A stretch of DNA of 64,000 nt from CAYRTV01 sp964505785 (GTDB lineage Bacteria; Acidobacteriota; Aminicenantia; Aminicenantales; Aminicenantaceae). The stretch covers positions 1 to 64,000 of the forward strand of contig CAZDJZ010000009.1 of NCBI GenBank assembly GCA_964505785.1, given 5' to 3'. The notes beneath the pieces are model-generated. The model ran no database searches. It saw only the letters and a program-made list of their open reading frames with translations, and was not told where the DNA came from. The first letter of the stretch is position 1. The number at the start of each line of letters is the position of its first letter. This document shows, in pieces, positions 47,228 through 54,760 of the stretch. The translations under genes were made by a program, and so were the position numbers.

Positions 47228-48133
47228 ATGGTTAATCCACAAGATTGGGGAGGTTGCTTTACGGCAGTCGTTACTCCATTTAAAGAGAACGGCGATTTGG
47301 ATAAAGAATCCTTCAGCCGCAACCTGGAGTTGTTGATTGGAGAAGGGCTTGACGGAGCGGTTGTGGCCGGATGCACCGGGGAAAGCTGGATGATCACGGA
47401 TGATGAGCGGGAAGAGCTTTTTGAATTGGCGGTGGAAACTGCGGATAATCGCTGCGTGGTTATCGGCGGAACCGGACAATTGACTGCTGAAGGCAATATC
47501 CATTTTTGCCGGAGAGCCAAGAAGCTCGGAATGGATGGTGTCATGATATTGCCTCCTCCAATGGTTCACCCGAATGATAATGAAATCATCAATTTTTTCA
47601 GCACCATTTCGAATACGGTTGACTTTCCAATTCTTGTTTATAATAATCCCCGGCGGCAGGGCGTGGATATGCCTCCTGAACTGCTGTTGAAATTGGCGGA
47701 TATTAAGAATGTTGCTGCCGTCAAGGAAGCCTCCAAGGAATTCGGCCGGGTGTTTGAAGTGATCCGGCTGGTTGGACGGAAATTAAAAATCTTTGGCGGA
47801 CATTCTTCTTATCAAGGGGTAGCAACGATTATAATGGGAGCCGATGGATGGGTGGGATCCCTGGACACGCAGCTTCTTGGGAAGGAAGCCATTCAGATGT
47901 ATAAACTGATTAAAGAAGGTAAGCTGGAAAAAGCCGTCCAAATCCAATACCGGTGCATCGCCGCGGAATTAGCCTTAAAGGGAGATCAATCCGGAACCTT
48001 TCCCGCCGGCTTGAAATATGCCATGAATCTGCGCGGCCGTCCAGGCGGTTTTCCGCGGCTTCCCATTCTTCCTTTGACGAATAAGCAAAAGGCATATGTC
48101 CAAAAGGTTATGAAGGAGTTAAACCTTATTTAA
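47228..48133 (+). CDS. DapA-family (N-acetylneuraminate lyase / dihydrodipicolinate synthase superfamily) enzyme
   Basis: The 301-residue TIM-barrel class I aldolase or dehydratase has its Schiff-base Lys166 in NVAAVKEASKEF, the Tyr138 in FPILVYNNPRR, and a modified substrate loop GCTGESW at 49-55 (GTTGE in DapA itself). It is not in a lysine operon. The neighbours are a 2-hydroxyacid dehydrogenase, a TAXI-TRAP importer and an FAD amino-acid oxidase. That suggests a catabolic member, for example a keto-acid aldolase/dehydratase or a pyrroline-4-hydroxy-2-carboxylate deaminase. AGGAGG precedes the ATG and palindrome 3 lies immediately upstream. Confidence 0.9.
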   Translation: MVNPQDWGGCFTAVVTPFKENGDLDKESFSRNLELLIGEGLDGAVVAGCTGESWMITDDEREELFELAVETADNRCVVIGGTGQLTAEGNIHFCRRAKKLGMDGVMILPPPMVHPNDNEIINFFSTISNTVDFPILVYNNPRRQGVDMPPELLLKLADIKNVAAVKEASKEFGRVFEVIRLVGRKLKIFGGHSSYQGVATIIMGADGWVGSLDTQLLGKEAIQMYKLIKEGKLEKAVQIQYRCIAAELALKGDQSGTFPAGLKYAMNLRGRPGGFPRLPILPLTNKQKAYVQKVMKELNLI

Positions 48134-48143
48134 GGATAGATTT

Positions 48144-49100
48144 ATGAAAAAACGACTCCAGGTCCTGGTCTATAATCATATTCCCGAATATCTGGAAAGG
48201 TATGAGAAGCGTCTCCGCGAAGCACGTCCGGATGTGGATTTCATCATATGCGGGACCAAGGATGAAATTAAACAGCGGATTTCTGAAGCCGACATCCTTT
48301 TATCCGGCCATACCTTCCCGGTTGAATATCTCTCTGAAGCCGTCAATCTCAAATGGATTCAATCCATTAGTGCAGGGGTGGAAAATTATGTTTTTTCAGG
48401 TAAAATCCCTTCAAATGTCGTCCTGACCAAGATAAAAGGCGTTCACGGGGCGATCATGGCGGAATATGTGCTTGGTTATGTTCTGTCGGTAACTCTCAAG
48501 ATGAAATTCGCTTTCCAGAATCAATTTGAACGAAACTGGCCCTATTACGAGCCGGATACCATACGTGGTAAAACCGCCGGCATTATGGGCTTCGGATCAG
48601 TGGGTTCCGCCATCGCTTACCGTTTGCATCAAAACGGGATGACCGTTATCGGCTGCGATGAGCAGGAAAAATTTCTTCCGTTTGTGGAAAGGGAGTATTC
48701 GGTTGAAGAGATAAACGATTTCTTAAACCGCGCAGATTTTGTCGTGATCACTCTGCCCCTCTCACCCTCAACCAAGGGTTTTTTCGGCTCAAAGCAATTT
48801 CAGAACATGAAAGACAGTGCCTATTTAATCAATGTTTCCCGGGGCGCGCTGGTGCAGGAAACGGCGCTGGTTGAAGCGCTAAAAAACAAGACCATTGCCG
48901 GAGCCGTACTTGATGTTTTTGCTGAAGAACCTTTGCCTCCGGGACATGAATTATGGGATTTGGATAATGTCATTATCACACCTCACATTTCCGGGCCCAG
49001 TCTACCCGAGGATATCATCAAGGTGTTCCTGAATAACTTGGAACGCTTTGAACGAAAACGGGAACTCGTCGGCGTTGTTGACTTAGGGAAAGGATATTGA
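48144..49100 (+). CDS. D-2-hydroxyacid dehydrogenase (NAD-binding)
   Basis: The 318-residue protein has the Rossmann motif GFGSVGSAIAYRLHQNG (about 151-167) and the catalytic set Arg in LINVSRGALVQE, Glu in VFAEEPLPPGHELW, and His in ITPHISGPSLPEDI. It interconverts a D-2-hydroxyacid and a 2-oxoacid with NAD(P)H. The substrate is unknown. The GHGAIMAEYVLGYVLSVT-type helix and the late ELWDLDNV are typical. It is the second gene of the palindrome-controlled operon; its stop overlaps the TTG start of the following gene. Confidence 0.93.
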   Translation: MKKRLQVLVYNHIPEYLERYEKRLREARPDVDFIICGTKDEIKQRISEADILLSGHTFPVEYLSEAVNLKWIQSISAGVENYVFSGKIPSNVVLTKIKGVHGAIMAEYVLGYVLSVTLKMKFAFQNQFERNWPYYEPDTIRGKTAGIMGFGSVGSAIAYRLHQNGMTVIGCDEQEKFLPFVEREYSVEEINDFLNRADFVVITLPLSPSTKGFFGSKQFQNMKDSAYLINVSRGALVQETALVEALKNKTIAGAVLDVFAEEPLPPGHELWDLDNVIITPHISGPSLPEDIIKVFLNNLERFERKRELVGVVDLGKGY

Positions 49101-50110
49101 TTCCGACAAAAAAAAGAAGCCGCTTTTTTTGTCCCGGGATTCATCTATATCTGATATTCGTCCTGCTTGTGCCGGCCGGATTATTTGCCTGGCAAAACCG
49201 GCAAATCCGCCTTCCCATGATGACCATCTCCACCGGAAATGTCGGGGGAAGCTGGTATGCCATCTGTTCTTCCATCGCAGATTGGGTAAACAGCCGCGTG
49301 GAAGGATATCCGGTTACCGCGATCCCCGGCTCAGGCGGAATGGGGAATCCTATTCGGGTTTCCAGAACCGATGCGGATATCGGGGTCACATTCAGTCCTT
49401 TCCTGGTCATGGCCCGGGACGGGAAAAAACCGTACGAAAAGAAATATCCGAATTTATATGCGATTTGCTCCTTAACCTCTAATGTTCATCATTTCCTGGT
49501 GGCGGACAATATTGAAGCGGATACCCTTGAAGATGTTGCGAAGAAAAAAATCGGGTTGAAGATGGCTTCCGGATTCCCAGGAGACGCCAACTATATCATT
49601 CTCAATCTCATTTTTGAAGAATTGGGCATGTCGGAACAGGATATTGAGGAGTGGGGAGGTGAACTGCAGCGGATTGGAACGTCCGGCCGGGTCGATCTCT
49701 GGAAGGACCGGCATATCAATGCTCTGCACACTCTTACCCAAGTTCCGGATGCGTCCGTCACAGAAGCCATGGCCACCCGGAAAGGAAAACTTCTGGGTTT
49801 AAGCGAGCCGGTTCGCGATATACTGGCTGAAAAGTTTCGTTTTAAAAAGACAGTCATCCCGGCCCGGACTTATCCGGAACAGCCGGATGCCGTTCTTTCG
49901 GTTAAATTGGCAATGGTCCTGTTTACCCACCGGGATGTGTCCGAAGAGGCCATCTATGTATTTACACGGACAATGGCGGAAAATGAAACCAGGTTTCGAG
50001 AGTCATATGGCAACTTCAAGGAATGGAAAGCGGAAGATATGATCTATGATCTGGGAATTGATGTCCATCCCGGAGCGTTGAAATATTATAAGGAACGCGG
50101 CTGGATGTAA
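49097..50110 (+). CDS. TAXI-family TRAP transporter substrate-binding protein
   Basis: The 337-residue protein starts with TTG at 49097, overlapping the previous stop; AAAGGA is just upstream. A signal peptide or anchor (LYLIFVLLVPAGLFA) precedes a TAXI-type ligand-binding domain: MTISTGNVGGSWYAICSSIADWVN, GSGGMGNPIRVSRTDADIGVTF, then SLTSNVHHFLVAD. It captures a solute in the periplasm for the fused permease one base downstream. TAXI ligands are mostly dicarboxylates or amino acids. The substrate is probably the compound that the operon's enzymes degrade. Confidence 0.92.
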   Translation: MIPTKKRSRFFCPGIHLYLIFVLLVPAGLFAWQNRQIRLPMMTISTGNVGGSWYAICSSIADWVNSRVEGYPVTAIPGSGGMGNPIRVSRTDADIGVTFSPFLVMARDGKKPYEKKYPNLYAICSLTSNVHHFLVADNIEADTLEDVAKKKIGLKMASGFPGDANYIILNLIFEELGMSEQDIEEWGGELQRIGTSGRVDLWKDRHINALHTLTQVPDASVTEAMATRKGKLLGLSEPVRDILAEKFRFKKTVIPARTYPEQPDAVLSVKLAMVLFTHRDVSEEAIYVFTRTMAENETRFRESYGNFKEWKAEDMIYDLGIDVHPGALKYYKERGWM

Positions 50111-50111
50111 A

Positions 50112-52004
50112 ATGCGCAAGCTCAAAGGTACGCCGAAGAAAATCACAGATGGGTTTTGTGCCTTAGTCAGTATTTTTATATTTTATACGGCGTTCCAGGG
50201 CGCTTTCCCTCCGTTAATTCAACGTGCGGGATTTCTTATGTTCATGATTCCGCTTATTTTGATTCTTTATCCCCGCACGAAAAATTCCCCGCTGGACCGG
50301 GTGCCGTTTATTGATATCGCCCAGGCTTTAGCTGCCGCGGCTTGTTTCGGATGGATTCTAGTGGATTATGAACGGATTGCTTTCCGGATTCCCTATGTCA
50401 GTTTTGTGGCTCCTTTGGATTTGATATTCGGTACGCTGGCGATTTATTTTATCCTGGAGGCTACCCGCCGGACTCTGGGCTGGATCCTGGTCGTGATAAC
50501 CGCGGTGTTTATTGCTTATACTTTTTTTGGTCCGTTCTTGTCCGGAATTCTCAGCTTCAAGCGATTTTCCTACAGTGTATGTATTGAGCAGTTTTACCTG
50601 GTTCCGGAGGGGATGTTTAATATCATGACAGGATTGGCAGCGACTTATTTGTTCACTTTTGTCGCTTTCGGAACGTTTTTGCGTGTATCCAAAGCGGATA
50701 AATATTATATCGATCTTTGCCTGGCTGTAGCAGGAAAATCCAGGGGCGGAACCGCTAAGGTCGCGGTTCTCAGTGCCGGGCTGATGGGAATGCTTACCGG
50801 CAGCACCATGTCTAATGTGGTTACGACCGGCAGCCTTACAATTCCCATGATGAAAAGCACCGGGTTCAAACCCCGGACGGCGGCCGCCATCACCACAGCC
50901 GCCTCAACCGGGGGAGCCATCACTCCTCCTATTATGGGCGCCGGCGTTTTTGTTATGGCCGCGATCACCGGAATTCCTTTGCTCACTATCATTAAATACT
51001 CAATTATTCCGGCTGTCATTTATTTTGCTTCTATTTATGCCATTATTGAATTCAAAGCGCGGAAGAATCAGCTGCAGGGGCTTCCCGCCGATCAATTGCC
51101 TGATTTGAGAACGGCGTTTAAACGCGGGGTGCATCTTTTGCTGCCGCTGGTGATTTTGGTGGTTCTGTTAGCCATGGGGCGAACTCCTTTTGTGGCGTCC
51201 GCATTTTCCACTTTTTTAATTTTTCTCTTTAGTTATTTCAGGAAAGAAACCAGGATGGGTCCGAAAAAGATATTGGAAGGATTGACCGAGAGCACCAAAA
51301 ACATGATGACGATAACCACGGTTTGTGCAAGCGCAGCTTTAATTATGGGAGTGATAACGCTTACCGGGTTGATCATGAAAGTCACATCCATAATCCTGAT
51401 GGTTTCCGGCGGCACCATCCTTTTCCCCTTGCTTCTTTTAGCTTTGATTTCTCTGGTTATCGGAATGAGCATGCCGGTGACCTTGTCATACATCCTGATT
51501 TCCACCTTGGGTGCGCCCGCATTGACTCAGTTAGGAGTGACTATGTTTGCTGCGCACCTGGCCTTGTTTTGGTTCAGCCAAACGTCCACTATTACGCCCC
51601 CCGTCTGCATGACAGCATTTGTGGCAGCGGAAATCGCCCAGGACAGGCAATTCATGCGTGTGGGTATTGCAACATTCGCCATTGCCAAGTTTTTTTACGT
51701 CATCCCATTATTTTTTATCTTCACACCCATATTGGCTGATAATATCTGGGGCCCGGTACGGGTTTTATTGCAGTCCATTCCTCTGCTGATTGCCATTGCG
51801 GTCATTACCGAGGGCTTTTTTATCTCACGGCTGAAAACAGATGAATGGATCTTGATGTTCCTTGCTGTCGCAGGCTTTGCCGTGGCGGTTTTTTCATTTC
51901 AAATGATCCCTATAGCCGGATTCACTTTTACTGGTTTTATGCTTGCAGGCGCGGTTTGGTTTAAACAGAAGAAGAGAATGGGCTTGTCCGTGCAAAGAAG
52001 CTGA
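50112..52004 (+). CDS. TRAP transporter fused permease (small plus large membrane subunits)
   Basis: The 630-residue protein has about 16-18 membrane helices. The N-terminal part corresponds to the small DctQ-like subunit and the rest to the large DctM-like subunit, fused as is usual in TAXI systems. Motifs include GTAKVAVLSAGLMGMLTGSTMSNVVTTGSLTIPMM-type stretches (seen in pieces) and ASTGGAITPPIMGAGVFVMA. It imports the solute with Na+ or H+. The start lies one base after the TAXI gene stop and the frame ends at 52004. Confidence 0.94.
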   Translation: MRKLKGTPKKITDGFCALVSIFIFYTAFQGAFPPLIQRAGFLMFMIPLILILYPRTKNSPLDRVPFIDIAQALAAAACFGWILVDYERIAFRIPYVSFVAPLDLIFGTLAIYFILEATRRTLGWILVVITAVFIAYTFFGPFLSGILSFKRFSYSVCIEQFYLVPEGMFNIMTGLAATYLFTFVAFGTFLRVSKADKYYIDLCLAVAGKSRGGTAKVAVLSAGLMGMLTGSTMSNVVTTGSLTIPMMKSTGFKPRTAAAITTAASTGGAITPPIMGAGVFVMAAITGIPLLTIIKYSIIPAVIYFASIYAIIEFKARKNQLQGLPADQLPDLRTAFKRGVHLLLPLVILVVLLAMGRTPFVASAFSTFLIFLFSYFRKETRMGPKKILEGLTESTKNMMTITTVCASAALIMGVITLTGLIMKVTSIILMVSGGTILFPLLLLALISLVIGMSMPVTLSYILISTLGAPALTQLGVTMFAAHLALFWFSQTSTITPPVCMTAFVAAEIAQDRQFMRVGIATFAIAKFFYVIPLFFIFTPILADNIWGPVRVLLQSIPLLIAIAVITEGFFISRLKTDEWILMFLAVAGFAVAVFSFQMIPIAGFTFTGFMLAGAVWFKQKKRMGLSVQRS

Positions 52005-52033
52005 ATATTGGCGATAGAATAAAGGAGTCTAAA

Positions 52034-53155
52034 TTGGCGACAACCGATGTTTTGGTGATCGGCGGTGGAATTATCGGGGTTTCGGCGGCATTTTTTCTAT
52101 CCCGCCGCGGATTTGATGTGATCCTGGCGGAGAAGTCCGCTGTCGGAAGGGAAGCATCCGGTTCCACAGCCGGGACAATGTCGTTTCAGAATAAAAAGAT
52201 TGAAGTTGTGCCTTTGGTTCAGGAAGCTTTGCGGGTTTGGGCCGGGCTTCAGGAAGAGCTGGGAGATGCGATTGAGTTCAGGCAGCCCGGAGGCTTCCGG
52301 GTGGCGGAATCCGACGAGCAGGTCCAGAAACTGCTGGCGTCAGTCAAGGACCAGCAAGCCCTTGGCATCAATATCGAAGTCATGAATGGTGGGGAATTAA
52401 AAAATGCCGCCTCCTATTTTGGCCCTGCTGTAAAAGCCGCTTCTTTCTGCAGGGATGATGCCCGTTCAAATCCACTGACTGCTCCGGTCACTATAGCGCG
52501 CGGAGCCGAAAATAAAGGCCTCAAGCTCCTGGAATACACCGAAGTTACCGGTATTCAAGTCCTGGCTGAAAACCGCTTCCGGGTTCAGGCCGGAAGCGGG
52601 AGTATTGAATGTGCCAGGATCTTAAATTGTGCCGGAGTGTGGGGGCGGAAAATTTTGGCAATGGCGGGTGTCCGGATTCCAATTACTTTGGATCCGATGC
52701 AGGTTATGGTCACGGAGAGGGCGGCCAGGATTTTTCCTCATATCATCACCCATGTTTCGGGGAATATGACCTTGAAGCATGTCGACAGCGGGAACGTCGT
52801 GATCGGCGGTGGCTGGACCGGAGTGGGAGATGAAAACAGGGGAATAAAGCAGGTGAATTATGAGAGCATGCAGGGAAATTTGGCCTATGCCGCGCGGGTC
52901 ATTCCAGCATTGGAACCTCTACATATTATTCGCTGCTGGACGGGACTGGAGGGGCGTACACCCGACCTGCTTCCCTTGATGGGAGAGCTGGCCCGGATCC
53001 CCGGCTTTTTTTCCGCATGCTGTGCCAAAGGCGGATGGACACTGGGACCACTATTGGGACGAACTGCGGCGGAAGTGATCGAAGGAGATACGCCCGCTAT
53101 AGATATTTCCGGTTATGATGTCAACCGGCATGTAGATATGTGTAAATCGGAGTAA
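52034..53155 (+). CDS. FAD-dependent amine/amino-acid oxidoreductase (DAO superfamily)
   Basis: The gene encodes 373 residues from the TTG at 52034, which has AAAGGAG in front. The FAD-binding motif VIGGGIIGVSAAFFLSRRG lies at the N-terminus, with EKSAVGREASGSTAG next. GGFRVAESDEQVQKL and a C-terminal CWTGLEGRTPDLLPLMG with GWTLGPLLGRTAAEVI complete the fold. It resembles glycine/sarcosine oxidase, opine oxidase subunit B and cis-4-hydroxy-D-proline oxidase. It likely oxidises an imino or amino acid taken up by the adjacent transporter. It belongs to the same operon (30-base gap). Confidence 0.9.
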   Translation: MATTDVLVIGGGIIGVSAAFFLSRRGFDVILAEKSAVGREASGSTAGTMSFQNKKIEVVPLVQEALRVWAGLQEELGDAIEFRQPGGFRVAESDEQVQKLLASVKDQQALGINIEVMNGGELKNAASYFGPAVKAASFCRDDARSNPLTAPVTIARGAENKGLKLLEYTEVTGIQVLAENRFRVQAGSGSIECARILNCAGVWGRKILAMAGVRIPITLDPMQVMVTERAARIFPHIITHVSGNMTLKHVDSGNVVIGGGWTGVGDENRGIKQVNYESMQGNLAYAARVIPALEPLHIIRCWTGLEGRTPDLLPLMGELARIPGFFSACCAKGGWTLGPLLGRTAAEVIEGDTPAIDISGYDVNRHVDMCKSE

Positions 53156-53193
53156 AGAAAATATAAATAATACGGTCCGGGAGGAGCGTGAAT

Positions 53194-54364
53194 ATGAAAA
53201 TTTCCGCAGGTTTTCTCTTTCGTCCGATTCTTTTCCTTTCAGCTGTTGTTTTAATGTCAGGCATTTATACCGGAACTGCTTTTGGAAATGACCCGGTATG
53301 GGGTCATGGCCTGGAAAAATTAAAACGGCGTGCGCTGGGCCCAGCCTGGTTCGTCATATAACAGGGATTTCCAATTACGATTGGTTTAAATTTGAGGAGT
53401 CGGATGGAGGATATGTCCAGGTTGACCCGGATGATCCGATGATAGTCTATTCGGAATGGCAGTACGGCCGCATCCGCTGTCTGGACATGAGGTGCGGAAC
53501 TTGGACGCCTATTCAACCGGAAAACAAAGAAGGGGAAGAACCGCTGCGGTTTCATTTTATCGCTCCATTTCTATTGTCCAGACATGATTCCGCGACTTTG
53601 TACATGGGTGTCCAAAGAATAATGAAAACCACGGACCGGGGGAAGAGTTGGAGTGCTGTCAGTCCGGACCTAACATATGGCGGACATGATGCCACGGTGT
53701 CTACGCTTTCCGAATCTGGGGCTGAGGCGGGAGTTTTGTATGCAGGAACTTCTATTGGTATCTGGACATCGCTGAACTCCGGACAGAATTGGTATCCTCT
53801 GAAAAAAAGGATTTCCTAAAGTCAAAGTGAATGATTTAATGGTGCATTCCAGAGAAGCCGACCTTATTGCCGGCACCCACGGACGCGGGGTTTATGTGCT
53901 GGATATCACTAAAAATAAAGGGGCTCGCAGTGACAGCTGGTTTGCCGCTGATAATCCGCATTCCAATTTATTGGATTTACCGACAGCCCGTTATGTCATG
54001 GGAGAAGGCGGGGAACTGGCGCCTCCTGGAGCGGCCATATACTATTATTTAAAAAATGTTCCGGAAAAAAAACCTGAAATCACCATAATCGATGAGCAGG
54101 GCAGAATTATACGGCATTTATCCAGCAGTGTGGATCAAGGTTTAAATAAAGTAGTTTGGGATTTGCGAAGTGAACTTCTCAGCCCGCCGCCCGGGTGGCA
54201 ATTTGAAGGCAGCAATGACGCCGTGCGGTTGGGACAGGAGGGATTTTCCAATAAACCGGATCCTTTAGTTCAGCCGGGAGTATATACCGTGATTTTGAAA
54301 ATAAGTCAAAATACCTGGGAAAAACCGGTTTGAGATTGTTGAGGATTCCTATGTGCGATTTTAA
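53194..54364 (+). pseudogene. Broken sortilin-like (VPS10/BNR) exoprotein
   Basis: ATG at 53194 starts a good signal peptide (FLFRPILFLSAVVLMSGIYTG). LEKLKRRALGPAWF resembles the start of the intact 975-residue protein at 58326-61253 (KWRLIGPGHM). The sequence then jumps to a segment homologous to its middle (VRHITGISNYDWFKF, YVQVDPDDPMIVYSEWQYG, LYMGVQRIMKTTDRGKSW). A deletion of several hundred codons is implied, and frame changes occur at about 53330, 53820 and 54330. Later parts keep the family signatures HSREADLIAGTHGRGVYVLD and GLNKVVWDLRSE, and the true C-terminus (EIVEDSYVRF) lies in another frame, ending at 54364. Confidence 0.85.
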
Positions 54365-54432
54365 CATATGCTGCAGGCTGAAATATTCTAAATCATTTAT
54401 TGACACGGCACTTTTAATATGATACTTAATTA

Positions 54433-54448
54433 ATATTATATACAATAT
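54433..54448. promoter_or_regulatory. A/T palindrome 4
   Basis: ATATTATATACAATAT lies in the gene-free 54365-54760 region, 199 bases upstream of an identical copy. Two identical sites could support looping. The copy matches the palindrome consensus with one C. Confidence 0.55.
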
Positions 54449-54631
54449 ATTTTGAAAAGAATGAGAATAAAATGCAGGTCCGAGGGATGGCTTGGGGATT
54501 CAGGAAAATGGATGTCTATCCAAAAAAATGGATTAATTATAGATAGAAAATTTTTTTGAAATATGTAAATCCATGAAAAATAATAAGTTATCTACAAGGC
54601 CTGTTTTTGGCATTTAATTTGCATATATAAA

Positions 54632-54647
54632 ATATTATATACAATAT
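54632..54647. promoter_or_regulatory. A/T palindrome 5, at the TonB-receptor promoter
   Basis: ATATTATATACAATAT follows TTGGCA (54607-54612), a possible -35, and immediately precedes AAAGGAGGTG. It is placed to block transcription of the leader frame and the receptor gene. Confidence 0.6.
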
Positions 54648-54671
54648 AAAGGAGGTGAGAAGAGGAAAACA

Positions 54672-54758
54672 GTGAAAAATGCAGGGATCTTAAATTATGA
54701 AAAGAGCTTAAACAACAGGCTCAATTTCTTCCTGGTTTTCCAGGAAGAGGGGAGGTAA
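54672..54758 (+). CDS. Candidate 28-residue leader peptide upstream of the TonB receptor
   Basis: GTG at 54672 is 6 bases after AGAGGA and starts a frame encoding NAGILNYEKSLNNRLNFFLV, ending QEEGR at TAA 54756-54758, two bases before the receptor ATG. Its translation would cross the hairpin 54727-54748 and the receptor's own Shine-Dalgarno. It may act as a coupling or attenuation leader. The evidence is position only, and the frame may be chance. Confidence 0.35.
   Translation: MKNAGILNYEKSLNNRLNFFLVFQEEGR
54727..54748 (+). promoter_or_regulatory. Hairpin directly before the TonB-receptor ribosome-binding site
   Basis: TCTTCCTGG pairs with CCAGGAAGA around TTTT (9 base pairs). It is followed at once by GGGGAGG and, 5 bases later, the ATG. 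It could protect the message or regulate translation. Confidence 0.6.
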
Positions 54759-54760
54759 AT

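Noticed and set aside
53298..54333. Two separate genes of 173 and 168 residues
   Set aside because: Both are consecutive parts of one sortilin-like protein, out of frame with each other and with the signal peptide, so one pseudogene is the better description.
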